From contig NZ_QTXL01000004.1 in assembly GCF_003461625.1 (NCBI RefSeq), positions 124,313 to 188,312 of the forward strand: a DNA stretch of 64,000 nucleotides, in the 5' to 3' direction. The notes under the pieces were generated by a model. It searched no databases, had not been told where the DNA came from, and saw only the letters and a list, made by a program, of their open reading frames with translations. The stretch is from Clostridium sp. AF15-31 (GTDB lineage: Bacteria; Bacillota; Clostridia; Lachnospirales; Lachnospiraceae). Within the stretch, counting starts at the first letter, position 1; the number at the start of each line of letters is the position of its first letter. A program made the translations under genes and the position numbers. This document shows positions 26,468-36,069 of this stretch, in pieces.

Positions 26468-27142
26468 TTAGTGTTCTAACGCAGCAAGTTTTGCCTGTAA
26501 TGCAGCAATTTCGGCATCTTTTTCGGACAAAGCAACGTCCTTTTCGGACAAAGCAGCGTCCTTTTCAGACAAAGCAACATCTTTTTCTTCCAACGCTTTC
26601 TTCATCTGTTCGATCATAAAATTAACAGTATTTTCATCCATCTTTTTTAATGCTTTTGAAAACATACTAATAACCTCCTCAGGGCGATACAGATATTCAG
26701 ATATATCCTGGCATATAGATTCCATCCATGGATAGTTGGATATCAGTGTGGTAAGGTTGTCTGTAGAGTCAGCGGTTAGCAGAGACAACCATGCATTTAG
26801 ATCGTTGATATCTTTAGCATACTTGCTATTTTTAAATACGTCAAGGTTAACGACATAGTATTCCTGTAAAAGACTCAGATTTACACCAGTATTAAAAATG
26901 GTTCTTCCATGATGCAGATAGATATAGGTTAGTGGCAGACTTTTTTTGCCTTTCATAAATTCCATAAAACGTTTTTTCCAGTCATCAGGCCAGTTCTTAT
27001 ATGTCCAATAAAGTTTTGGGTATTGTTTTAATTCTGCAAGGCATTTATCTTCCGTTCGTTGTGGAAAAAGCTGATAAATATTGAATGCGGAATGTTTGGT
27101 GCTTGAGTTTTGTGAAATGGTAGTTTTGTCCTTGTTATACAT
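26468..27142 (-). pseudogene. Rpn-family (PD-(D/E)XK) protein missing its nuclease core
   Basis: About 224 residues. The N-terminus (AELKQYPKLYWTYKNWPDDW...KSLPLTY) and the C-terminal half (NDLNAWLSLLTAD, YPWMESICQDISEYLYRPEEVISMF, MDENTVNFMIEQMKKALEEKD) resemble the Rpn/transposase-like nuclease families common in Lachnospiraceae. The nuclease core expected between them is missing, with the frame kept. The C-terminus is a coiled coil of seven-residue units (EKDVALS/EKDAALS) encoded by 21-bp tandem repeats (26518-26580). The start is at 27142, preceded by GAGAGGA. It may be a nonfunctional deletion form or a structural remnant. Confidence 0.55.
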
Positions 27143-27380
27143 AAAAATTCCTCTCAATTTCCGCTACCTGATTTGTTGACAAAACCACCATACCAGAAAT
27201 AATGGTATAAAAACCGTTGATGTAATAACTTGTATGGTTTGATGTAACTTTTGGTAAGTGGATGCTTATAAAGACAATCTGTAAATATTTTTCCGGTAAA
27301 TATTTTTGAAAAATTTCAAAATTTTACTTATGGTTTTCGGTAAAGTGCCAGTAGAATATATATTCTAAAATTAATATAAA

Positions 27381-27533
27381 AGAGAAAACAGATCTATGAG
27401 AAAATCCGGTATCTCGGACGAATCCTCTCGGCAGCCATCATGGCAGTGCTGACCGTATACTGCCTGAAGGAAGTGCCAACCGAATTTTTAAGCGGCGGCT
27501 ATAAGAAGCTGATCGCAGCCGTAGCCCGCGTCG
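27381..27533 (+). pseudogene. duplicated azlD fragment
   Basis: About 150 bases closely match azlD (26025-26178), including CTCGGACGAATCC, GTATACTGCCTGAAGGAAGT and AGCGGCGGCTATAAGAAG, with scattered substitutions. The AzlD frame is kept (RKQI.EKIRYLGRIL..., EVPTEFLSGGYKKLIAA) but has neither a start nor the membrane-spanning ends. The azlD reading frame runs on into unrelated sequence. The fragment probably arose by duplication followed by deletion. Confidence 0.85.
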
Positions 27534-27842
27534 TTAATAAAATAACAACACCCCGGTCGCGAGGGATGCGTACCAGGGTGGTATTCAAAGGACATACTTT
27601 ATTATAAACATTTGTATTTTGGACTGTCAATTCGTTGCTGGTTAAGAAATATATAAATTTATGTGCCTATGCGTTGGTTTGTAAGGTGAGTATACTTATA
27701 CTTGACACAATGCATTGTTATTAATCATTTAATATTATAAATAATGATTTTTACTCCAATTTTCTCCCTATCTCACTTTTCCCCTTTACGGGATATTGAA
27801 AACCAAAAGATTACGGTATTTGATTCGGGCTTTAACTTTGGT
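27534..27842. other. intergenic sequence within the decaying island
   Basis: Holds a GC-rich imperfect hairpin, CACCC-CGGT...ACCAGGGTG (about 27550-27582), without a T-tract, and AT-rich sequence. I see no gene. An 80-codon frame at 27744 has no ribosome binding site and an atypical composition. Confidence 0.5.
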
Positions 27843-27872
27843 AAAAAAAGGCGGAAAGATATACTCTCCGCC
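27843..27872 (-). terminator. intrinsic terminator on the minus strand
   Basis: On the minus strand GGCGGA (27872-27867) pairs with TCCGCC (27855-27850), followed by seven Ts (27849-27843). It would end transcription of the surface-protein remnant at 27991. Confidence 0.8.
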
Positions 27873-27990
27873 CATCCTATAATAGGATCAAATGAATTTA
27901 TTAACATATTTATTATAAAATATCCAGATAGTAATGTCAATGAACCTAATTTTCTGATCCATATTTCTTTACCATATCTTATCTAGTAAC

Positions 27991-29553
27991 TCATTGAATA
28001 TTATGGCCTTTGAGTAACTGCAAGTAAGTATCTGGGAGAAGGATATTATACGATTTTCTTTCTTCTCCCAAATAACAAAAACCATATTTTGATAACGATT
28101 GTTCGCTCGTTATCTGTTTCCCATTATATATACTATCAGGGAAAGCCATACATGCAGAAACGGTCATTTTCTTTTCTCCATACGCATTAAGTATACGTCC
28201 TTTTTTACTTGGTATCATCAATCCGTCATAATCTCCCTTTGTTGGCTTACCATCTATAACTCTTACTCTCATCTTCTCTCCACAATCCCTACAGGTATAA
28301 ATTTGATACCATTCAGACCAGGCTTGCTCCGTTATAACGGTCGTAGTTTCATACTTTGGTTCATCTGCGGTTGGATGATGGATGGTATAAAGGAGGACTT
28401 TGACAGTTGTTGACTGTCCATGTGTTGTTTTTTCCTTATGAGCCGCTAGATCAGAGGCGCTATCATAACAGCAATCTTTAAAATATATTTGTCCTTCTTC
28501 CTGCGCTGTCCACTTTCCATCTCCATCAATGTCAACCCAGCTTTCGCCCTGTTTAGGCTTTTTATTCCATACACAATTTAAACAAACGTGTTTTTTATCC
28601 TTTGACCATACTTCTTCGTCCCACTCATTGACCGGGATTTGAACCTCCTTTGTCTTGGCTTTATGATCAATCTGTTCTGTTACAGAACCCGCCATCCATA
28701 AATGAACATGATTCGCCGGCTGTTTAGACAAAGATCCGTCACTCACAGTTTCATAAGCCTTATTCTTGATAAACACAGTGCTGTTTTTCTGGATCTTCCC
28801 CTTGCTATCAACCGGATATTTTTTTCCGGCTGCAGCATAGATACTGGATGAAACCGCCATACTGTTATCCGGTCTTACAACCTGATTATTCTTCACTTTA
28901 AAATCCTGTCTGCTACCATTTTTATCTACAAAATAATTGCAGCCACTTGATTTAACGATTGTTGACCGCTGTATCTTGCCATTTTTTACATAGACATCAT
29001 CGTTCCAGCCATCTTTTAATGCCTTTGTGCCACCATTTTTTGTGATCCGGAAAGAAGTGGTTCCATCATCATAATACTTTACACATCCATCATTGTCGAT
29101 GAAATAAGATCCCTGCCAACCCATTGCTCTTGAAATGTTTCCGTTCGTATTCACGAAGAAAGATTTTTCATTATAGGTATAAACTTTTCCCTTATAATTT
29201 TTTAAATCTTTCTTATCCCATCTGATGTCCTTCCCGTTCCAGACTCTAAATTTACCATTTGATATTTTTACAGAAACAGTACCGTTTTTTTCAACATAGT
29301 AAGTATATAATCCGTTATTATTTAATTTCCAGCCTTTGTTTAGGTTAATAAGACCGTTAGCCCCTACATAGAAATTTTTCTTATGTAGCCGAATGATGGT
29401 ATTTTTCTTGTTTTTGAATACTTTTGAAGATGGTTTTTTATTGTTAGCAGTATATGTGTAGTATTTGCCGTCTTTGATTTTGGCATACAAATAACCATTT
29501 TTCCTGGTACAATACGCACCGCGAATAACAAAAAGGCGGCAAGGAAGAAGCAT
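27991..29553 (-). pseudogene. 5'-truncated cell-surface repeat protein
   Basis: About 520 residues readable. The first two thirds are aromatic/Gly-rich repeats of the cell-wall or glucan-binding type (for example GKYYTYTANN, GLYTYYVEKNGTVSVKI, GWQGSYFIDNDGCVKYY). The C-terminal third has two Cys pairs (HVCLNC, CRDCGEK) with a dockerin-like DIDGDGKW. There is no signal peptide: upstream of about 29525 the frame runs antisense to another gene fragment (29532-30086), so the true N-terminus has been lost. A possible ATG lies at 29553. A terminator follows its stop. Confidence 0.6.
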
Positions 29554-30086
29554 TGGCAAATGTACTGGCACATGCAAATTATTATGGCAGACGAGGAATC
29601 CTTGTTGTAAAAAAGGGAAAGAAACCGGAATTTGATTTCTCAGAGCGCAATGACAGGGTAACATTAAAGCTCGAAGTTGGACAAGTGGTATATATTCCTG
29701 AGGCTGTGGACCTGCAGACAAACAGACAATCAGATTCAACAGAAGCAGATGAAATACGCAATATGAATAAAGGGCAACGAGTAATGCATTATCTTAAAAA
29801 CCATGATAGTATTTCAACACAACAGGCAATGGAACCGGCAGATGATTATATGACCGCAGATCAGGTTCGTATGATCGTAGAAAATGCAAAACAGGAAATT
29901 AAATATATAAACGATATTTCATTGGATGGTGGCTGTGATAACCTTGAATTTAACCGGTCAGATGCCACTAAAGCAGCAGGACTTCAGACACTTGCGGTGA
30001 TGCTTGGTATTCCCATGAATGAGACTCTGTCAAATAATGAAGACGGCGTTGCTGTTGTATTAGAACGCATCGCTTCGCTCATTTGA
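29532..30086 (+). pseudogene. 5'-truncated AlbA_2/RecG-like ATP-binding protein fragment
   Basis: The open frame begins after a TAA at 29526. The opening KEEALANVLAHANYYGRRGI matches the EALxNAxxHRDY-type motif of AlbA_2/RecG-like proteins, a motif that normally lies in the middle of a protein of over 400 residues. Everything before it is missing. The remainder (about 150 residues) shows VTLKLEVGQVVYIPEAVDLQ and a C-terminal ADQVRMIVENAK segment I do not recognise. The first usable codon is a TTG at 29553. The end overlaps the araC-type gene by 27 bases tail to tail. Confidence 0.5.
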
Positions 30087-30803
30087 CAGACCTCCCATTT
30101 GTTTGCGGTAGGCATTCGGTGTCAGACCGTATTCTTTTTTAAAACAATTTACAAAATGACTGCAGGACGCAAAATACAGAAATGAACTGATTTCTGTACA
30201 GCTCGCCTGGCTGTTTAACAGCATGTAGCGAGCCGTCCTGCATTTTTCTTTTATGATATATTGTGAGAGACTGCAGTTCATATCTTTTTTGAACAGACGG
30301 GTCATATAGTCCGGGTGGAGCTTCACTGCATCGGCGACATCCGATACCCGGATCGGTTCTGTGATATGGTTGTTGATGTAGGAGACGGCCTGCATGACAT
30401 GATAAGACAGTCCGGGACTGTTATGAAGCTCGTGCATGGCAAGTACAAAATCCTTCACAACAGCTCCTTTTCGCGGATTCAGTTGTTCCGGTGTCAGACA
30501 TGCGTCAATTTTTCGGATATGCATATCACTTAAAGTATAGGCCTGTTCCGGATCCAACCCGGCTTCGATACAGAAACGTGTGATCATGGCAGTCAGAATG
30601 ACCAGATGGTATTTTTTGTTCTGCAGTGGGGATGAAGACAGCTTTCCCATGCCTTCCATGGTATCTGCATTCATATTTAGCTTCAGTAGCTCCATATCCC
30701 CATTTGCGATCCGCCGGTAAAATGAATACTCTGCCTCCATCGGCAGGTGATAAGACTGTTCCTCCTGCTGCGCTAATAACAGTTTCTGTAATTCTTTATT
30801 CAT
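30060..30803 (-). CDS. AraC family transcriptional regulator
   Basis: 247 residues. The N-terminal sensor region (about 1-140) is of the YesN-like cytoplasmic type and not an AraC cupin. The C-terminal double helix-turn-helix (YINNHITEPIRVSDVADAVKLHPDYMTRLFKKD... and FLYFASCSHFVNCFKKEYGLTPNAYRKQ) is intact. The start is the ATG at 30803, preceded by AAAGGAGTA. A longer frame upstream has no site. It is divergent from the GH5 gene at 31037 and is a candidate regulator of it. I saw no obvious operator in the 233-base divergent region, which is AT-rich. Confidence 0.9.
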   Translation of the reverse strand: MNKELQKLLLAQQEEQSYHLPMEAEYSFYRRIANGDMELLKLNMNADTMEGMGKLSSSPLQNKKYHLVILTAMITRFCIEAGLDPEQAYTLSDMHIRKIDACLTPEQLNPRKGAVVKDFVLAMHELHNSPGLSYHVMQAVSYINNHITEPIRVSDVADAVKLHPDYMTRLFKKDMNCSLSQYIIKEKCRTARYMLLNSQASCTEISSFLYFASCSHFVNCFKKEYGLTPNAYRKQMGGLSNERSDAF

Positions 30804-31036
30804 GGAAATACTCCTTTCATATAATATACAGCTATAAAAATATTTGCATATAGGCATTATTTTATCAAATGAACGGATTGCCCATCTCTAAAAATACAAT
30901 CAGAACAATGAAGGTCAGCTATGCGATATAAAAATCGGATATATTATATTCCCTACATATGCATTTATAGTATCATAAATTCAGAAAATAACAATTACAA
31001 ATTTATTATTTGCTAAATGAAAAGGAGATCATGCAT

Positions 31037-32068
31037 ATGAAGACATGGAAAGGGTATCAGAAGGGTGTTAATCTGGGAGGCTGGTTTTCCCAGTGTGATT
31101 ATTCCGAGGACAGATTCAATAATTTTATTACGGAAGATGATTTTAAAGAGCTTACAAGCTGGGGACTGGATCATCTCAGACTGCCGGTGGATTATAATCT
31201 GGTAGAGACAGAAGACGGACAGTATAAGGAAGAAGGTTTTGCACGGATCAAACGCGCGCTGGAACTCGGACATAAATATGGTTTCAATATGATCCTTGAT
31301 CTGCATAAGACCGCCGGTTATTCCTTTGATCCGGGAGAAAAACAGAGTGGATTTTTTGGAAACGAAGCTCTTCAGGAACGCTTCTACAGATTATGGGAAG
31401 AATTTGCAAAGCGCTTTGGCGGATATGGAGATAAAGTTGCATTTGAATTATTAAATGAGGTAGTAGATAAAGAAGATGGTGCCATATGGGCAGAGATCGC
31501 ACCAAAGTGTGTCGAACGTATCCGTGCATATGCACCGACAACTGATATTCTGATCGGTGGTTACTGGCATAACAGCGTGCAGGCAGTCAGAGATATTCCG
31601 ATGCCGATGGATGAACATATCATATATAATTTCCACAGCTATGACCCTCTTCTTTTTACACATCAGGGCGCACAGTGGGTAGATGATATGCCGGCGGATT
31701 ATCATATGGAATTCAAAGGCAGCATGGAAGATTTTTGTGCATATGCAAAAGCACACCTGCCTGCAAAGCTTGCCGGAACGCTGTCGATCCTTGATTATAA
31801 GGGAAATCTTGATTCAGCATATTTTGAAGATCTGTTTGCCGATGCGATCGCTGTTGCAAAGGAGCGAAACGTAGCACTTTATTGCGGAGAATATGGCGTG
31901 ATCGAAAACGCAGACCCGGCAAACACTGTATTATGGTATAAAGCCATCCATGAAGTATTTGCAAAATATGGTATCGGCCGTGCGGCATGGTCATACAAGG
32001 AGATGGACTTCGACCTTCGCGCTGATCGTCTGAAACCGGTATTTGCTGAACTCAAGAAATATTTTTAA
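31037..32068 (+). CDS. glycoside hydrolase family 5 (cellulase-type)
   Basis: 343 residues. GH5 landmarks are GVNLGGWF near the N-terminus, LRLPVDYN, the acid/base Glu in AFELLNEV and the nucleophile Glu in LYCGEYGV. There is no signal peptide, so the enzyme probably acts inside the cell on imported beta-gluco- or manno-oligosaccharides. The start at 31037 sits 9 bases after AAGGAG; an ATG at 31031 is too close to it. It is divergent from the AraC-type regulator. A striking 97-bp palindrome follows 10 bases after the stop. Confidence 0.92.
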   Translation: MKTWKGYQKGVNLGGWFSQCDYSEDRFNNFITEDDFKELTSWGLDHLRLPVDYNLVETEDGQYKEEGFARIKRALELGHKYGFNMILDLHKTAGYSFDPGEKQSGFFGNEALQERFYRLWEEFAKRFGGYGDKVAFELLNEVVDKEDGAIWAEIAPKCVERIRAYAPTTDILIGGYWHNSVQAVRDIPMPMDEHIIYNFHSYDPLLFTHQGAQWVDDMPADYHMEFKGSMEDFCAYAKAHLPAKLAGTLSILDYKGNLDSAYFEDLFADAIAVAKERNVALYCGEYGVIENADPANTVLWYKAIHEVFAKYGIGRAAWSYKEMDFDLRADRLKPVFAELKKYF

Positions 32069-32078
32069 GGCTGTTTAT

Positions 32079-32175
32079 CCATATACCCGGGTAAAGCAGA
32101 TAGAGATGGTGGGGTGGTTGAGACATCAAGTCTCAACCACCCCACCATCTCTATCTGCCTTACCCGGGTATATGG
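32079..32175. repeat. 97-bp near-perfect palindrome
   Basis: Left arm starts CCATATACCCGGGTAA and ends TGGTTGAGAC; right arm starts GTCTCAACCA and ends TTACCCGGGTATATGG. The arms pair over 46 bases with a single A-C mismatch around the loop ATCAA. No T-tract follows directly. It lies between the GH5 gene and a membrane-protein operon. Confidence 0.95.
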
Positions 32176-32305
32176 CATTCTTTTAATCAAGACGTTAATT
32201 CTATTTAAGAAACTTTTTCCGGCGCATGCTTGCTTATTCTTTTCGTATGGATTATAATAACAAAAGCTGATTTTTGTAGAAAGAAAAGAAGTAGGAGAAA
32301 ACAAG

Positions 32306-32725
32306 ATGGTAAACGAAGAAAAGGTCAGATTGATGACCAGACTTGCCATGTACGAACAATCTACAGGAAAAGAAGATCTGGAAAAAGGCAGATATTTCAA
32401 ATCAGACTATGTAAAATACAACTGTCTGAAGACTCTGGTATCGACAACGATATTATTTGTGGTCGTGGTAGCGGCCTATATTTATTACAATATGGGTAAA
32501 CTGATCACGGAGCTTGTAGATATGGATCTGTTCGGTCTGGCATATAAACTTCTTATAGTATATGCGGTTGTTTGCGTAGTATTTATGGTTCTTGCATGGT
32601 TTCTATACTCCTATAGATACACCAAGGCAAAGCCTCATATCATAAAGTATAATCAGGATCTGAAGAAGCTGATTGCTTTCTATGAGAAAGAGGACAAAAC
32701 CAAAGGGAAGAAGAGGAGGAAGTAA
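32306..32725 (+). CDS. uncharacterised two-span membrane protein
   Basis: 139 residues. A charged N-terminus of about 40 residues is followed by two membrane spans (about 43-62 and 76-99) and a Lys/Arg-rich tail ending KGKKRRK. I do not recognise a family. The ATG follows AGGAG at suitable distance. The stop lies 2 bases before the next start, so the two are an operon. Both precede the c-di-AMP genes, although a small hairpin terminator lies between. Confidence 0.65.
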   Translation: MVNEEKVRLMTRLAMYEQSTGKEDLEKGRYFKSDYVKYNCLKTLVSTTILFVVVVAAYIYYNMGKLITELVDMDLFGLAYKLLIVYAVVCVVFMVLAWFLYSYRYTKAKPHIIKYNQDLKKLIAFYEKEDKTKGKKRRK

Positions 32726-32727
32726 AC

Positions 32728-33705
32728 ATGGCATCACTTTTGACATTCAGAGATGGAATTAAGAATTTTTGCAGTAAATACGATAGGATCGTAGCACCGG
32801 CTATCCGGTTCATTCTCGCATTGCTGATGTTCTGGTCCATTGTACATATTACAGGCGGACATAATGAAACGATATCCAGCGGACTGGTTATTTTTCTTCT
32901 TGCTGTTGTATGTGCATTTATTCCGGAAAGTCTTACTTATGCAATTGGTGGAGTTGTTGCATTTATGAATTATTTTTCGGGCAATAAAGAAACAGGCATA
33001 TCATTTATTGTTTTGTTTATTATCATGTATTGCCTGTATATCCGGTTTTTCCCGAAAGCAACATGGGTGGTCATGTATGCCCCATTATTTTTCATTATTA
33101 AAATGCAGTATGTGCTTCCGATTCTTGCAGGTATGTTTGTAGGACCGATCGCGATCGTTCCGTTAGCTTTTGGTGCTGTCTTCTATTATTTTTCATTAGA
33201 TGCATCCAATTATCTTGCAGAACTGAGTAAGACAACGGATACAGAAAATATGCTTGAAAGTTATAAATATATATTCCAGCATTTGATTGATAATAAAGAT
33301 CTTCTGCTTACGATCGTTGTATTTGCAGTTGTTCTTATTATTACGCATGTGATATACAGATTATCGGTTGAATATTCATGGTATGCGGCAATTATTGTTG
33401 GTGGTCTGTTTGAGATCATCTTATTCCTGATTGGAAATGTTGTACTCAATGCAAGCATCTCGATTGGAGAGATCCTGCTGGGTTCGATCTGTGCAGTGAT
33501 CATTGCGGTTGTAGCGCAGTTTTTCAAAACAGTTGTGGATTATTCAAGAGTGGAGAATACACAGTTTGAAGATGAGGAATATTATTATTATGTGAAAGCT
33601 GTTCCGAAGATTGTTATGACGAAACAGCAGAAGAACGTAAAAAAGATCAATACAGTATCACAGAATACTGCTGATGAAGATTCAGTAAGTGGTGTTACGA
33701 GGTAA
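32728..33705 (+). CDS. uncharacterised multi-span membrane protein
   Basis: 325 residues with about eight membrane spans over 20-270 and a hydrophilic C-terminal tail of about 55 residues containing EDEEYYYYVKAVPKI and a basic KQQKNVKKIN stretch. I do not recognise a family; it has no ATPase, catalytic or permease signature I can name. It is coupled to the two-span protein before it. The position just upstream of cdaA-ybbR hints at envelope homeostasis, but this is inference. Confidence 0.7.
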   Translation: MASLLTFRDGIKNFCSKYDRIVAPAIRFILALLMFWSIVHITGGHNETISSGLVIFLLAVVCAFIPESLTYAIGGVVAFMNYFSGNKETGISFIVLFIIMYCLYIRFFPKATWVVMYAPLFFIIKMQYVLPILAGMFVGPIAIVPLAFGAVFYYFSLDASNYLAELSKTTDTENMLESYKYIFQHLIDNKDLLLTIVVFAVVLIITHVIYRLSVEYSWYAAIIVGGLFEIILFLIGNVVLNASISIGEILLGSICAVIIAVVAQFFKTVVDYSRVENTQFEDEEYYYYVKAVPKIVMTKQQKNVKKINTVSQNTADEDSVSGVTR

Positions 33706-33717
33706 ATGAATTCTTGC

Positions 33718-33752
33718 ATATGACCTGACGTTTTTGTCAGGTCATATCTTTA
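33718..33752 (+). terminator. small intrinsic terminator or attenuator before cdaA
   Basis: ATATGACCTGAC (33718-33729) pairs with GTCAGGTCATAT (33736-33747), followed by CTTTAT. The T-tract is weak. Confidence 0.55.
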
Positions 33753-33819
33753 TCCCACCATATAGGAAGGCTGATACAGCCTTTGTATATCCGGAATATT
33801 TAGAAAGGAGAGATACCGA

Positions 33820-34764
33820 ATGGATAAGATCCTGGCATTTATGAGAACATATTTTGACTGGTTTTACATTACCACACCGGATATCAGTGACATTATTGAG
33901 ATCCTGATCCTTTCATATGTCATCTATAAGATACTGATGTGGTTTAAGAGCAATCGTGCATGGACACTGTTAAAGGGTATTGTTCTGATCCTGTTATTTA
34001 CGATTCTGGCATCCCTGTTCCAGTTTAATACGATTCTGTATATATTGAAAAATGTGTTCAGCATAGGTATTCTGGCAGTTATCATTTTATTTCAGCCGGA
34101 GTTCCGGAGGGGACTGGAAACACTTGGACGAAAGAAATTTTTTGATTATATCATGCATGAAGATGCAGATGAAAGAAAGCTGAGTGACAAAACGATTTAT
34201 GAGCTGATCAAGACAGTAACTGTTTTATCAGCGAACCGGACAGGTGCATTGATCGTTATTGAAGACAAGGTCGCACTGGGTGAATATATTGATACAGGAA
34301 TTCCTGTTGATGCGGTTGTAACGAACCAGCTTCTGCTTAATATATTTGAGCATAATACACCGCTTCATGATGGTGCGGTCATTCTCAGAAATAACAGAGT
34401 GGTTGCAGCAACCTGTTATCTTCCATTGTCAGCGAATCTCTCTATCAACAAGGAGCTTGGAACCAGACATCGTGCAGGTGTAGGTATCAGTGAGGTGTCC
34501 GATAGTGTAACACTGATCGTATCAGAGGAGACCGGTTCGATCTCGATCGCAAAGGGCGGCGAGCTGTATCGGAATCTGGATACAGAAAGTGTCCGGAACC
34601 ATCTGGAACTGTTAAATCAGGAGGATGGAAAGAAAAAGGATGAACGCCGGCAGAAGGATGGCAAACGCAAAAAGAAGAATACTGAGAAAAAGACCAGTTC
34701 AGGTAATGTAAAAAGTGGAAAGTCTTCTGATAACAGAAAGGAGGCTGACAGCAATGAAAGATAA
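33820..34764 (+). CDS. cdaA: diadenylate cyclase CdaA
   Basis: Makes cyclic di-AMP from two ATP at the membrane, controlling potassium and osmotic homeostasis. 314 residues: three membrane spans (about 22-95), then the DAC domain with DGA at 184-186 (LHDGAVILR) and RHRAG at 216-220 (GTRHRAGVGISE), the two signature motifs. The C-terminal 45 residues are an unusually long Lys/Arg/Ser-rich tail absent from the shorter Bacillus enzyme. AAAGGAG precedes the ATG. The YbbR partner gene overlaps by 11 bases. Confidence 0.96.
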   Translation: MDKILAFMRTYFDWFYITTPDISDIIEILILSYVIYKILMWFKSNRAWTLLKGIVLILLFTILASLFQFNTILYILKNVFSIGILAVIILFQPEFRRGLETLGRKKFFDYIMHEDADERKLSDKTIYELIKTVTVLSANRTGALIVIEDKVALGEYIDTGIPVDAVVTNQLLLNIFEHNTPLHDGAVILRNNRVVAATCYLPLSANLSINKELGTRHRAGVGISEVSDSVTLIVSEETGSISIAKGGELYRNLDTESVRNHLELLNQEDGKKKDERRQKDGKRKKKNTEKKTSSGNVKSGKSSDNRKEADSNER

Positions 34765-35983
34765 ATTATTCAGTAACTGGGGCTGGAAACTCTTATCATT
34801 GATCCTTGGATTTGCTGTCTGGGTCACAGTTTTAAATGTGGATGATTATTCAACCACACGGCAGATTAGAGATATACCGGTTACCCTGATCAATACAGAT
34901 GCGATCACGGATAAGAATCAGTTGTATGATATTGTGTCCGGTGAAACGGTGGACATCATTGTAAAGGGCAGACGTTCAGTTGTAAATGCACTTGGAGCTT
35001 CTGATTTTACAGCGATTGCGGATATGTCAAAATTGTCAATTACAAATGCTGTAAATATTACGGTGACAGCGAATTCATCGTCTGTAAATAACAATATCAG
35101 CATTACGATCGTAGATAATGTACTCCAGGTAGAACTGGAGGAGGAACAGACGGCATCCCTGCCGGTAACGGTTACAACAAAGGGTGAAACGGCAGAAGGA
35201 TATACGACCGGTATTCCGGTATCTACGCCGAATCTGATAACGGTAAAGGGAGCAGCGAGCGTGATTGAACGGATCGAAAAGGCAGAGGTACAGGTGGATG
35301 TATCCGGACGGACTTCAGATGTAACAGCAACCTGCACACCAATCTTCTATGATGCAAATGGTGACGAGATATCCGGTAAGAAGCTGGAAAGCAAGGTGAC
35401 CGGAGTGTCTGTAACTATACCGGTTTATAAGACGAAAACGGTAGCAGTAAAGCTGGACACAACCGGTGTTCCAGCAGATAATTATAAAGTAGTGAACGCA
35501 GAATATGTGCCGAATGAGATAACAGTTGGAGGACCGGCAGATGTGTTGCAGAATCTCACGGAGATAACAGTAGATGATATCGATGTATCCGGATGCAGTG
35601 AAGATTTGGAAAGTACGGTCGAGATATCCAAGTATTTGCCTGATGGAGTTGTTCTGGCAGATGAGAATACAAGCATCAGCGTCCATGTAGCGATTGAACG
35701 GAATATCAGCAGAACAATGACGATATCAGCCAATGATATTACGATTGAGAATAAACTGACGGACTATGATTATGCTGTTCAGTTTCCGGAGGGAAATACA
35801 GTTGTGATATCAGGGCTTTCTGATGAGGTTGCCAAGCTCACAGCGAAGGATCTGAAGATAACGATTGATGCGGAAACATTATCCATTGGTGCAAATACGG
35901 TTGAGCTGTCGATAAAAGACAGCGATACATACACAGTGGACAGTACCTGTAAAGTGGATATAGAAGTTACGGCAATGCCGTGA
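34754..35983 (+). CDS. cdaR: YbbR-domain protein CdaR (regulator of CdaA)
   Basis: 409 residues. One N-terminal membrane span (WKLLSLILGFAVWVTVLN) is followed by an extracellular region of YbbR repeats, each about 85 residues with the VTVxTKG/VxGPASVIxxI pattern (for example ITVKGAASVIERI, ITVGGPADVLQNL, VVISGLSDEVAKL). CdaR binds and modulates CdaA. The start at 34754 lies 9 bases after GGAGG inside the end of cdaA; a frame from 34715 is not supported. A hairpin without a T-tract (35996-36038) separates it from the sirtuin gene. Confidence 0.93.
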   Translation: MKDKLFSNWGWKLLSLILGFAVWVTVLNVDDYSTTRQIRDIPVTLINTDAITDKNQLYDIVSGETVDIIVKGRRSVVNALGASDFTAIADMSKLSITNAVNITVTANSSSVNNNISITIVDNVLQVELEEEQTASLPVTVTTKGETAEGYTTGIPVSTPNLITVKGAASVIERIEKAEVQVDVSGRTSDVTATCTPIFYDANGDEISGKKLESKVTGVSVTIPVYKTKTVAVKLDTTGVPADNYKVVNAEYVPNEITVGGPADVLQNLTEITVDDIDVSGCSEDLESTVEISKYLPDGVVLADENTSISVHVAIERNISRTMTISANDITIENKLTDYDYAVQFPEGNTVVISGLSDEVAKLTAKDLKITIDAETLSIGANTVELSIKDSDTYTVDSTCKVDIEVTAMP

Positions 35984-36069
35984 CACAGCAAGGGCAGGCA
36001 ATAGTAGAACTACGATAGGAAGGTTTCGCTATTGCCTGATCCTGTATTATGCAGAAGGGAGACTGATAT

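Noticed and set aside
27744-27986. 80-codon ORF
   Set aside because: It lies on AT-rich sequence with no ribosome site and covers the minus-strand terminator of the neighbouring remnant.
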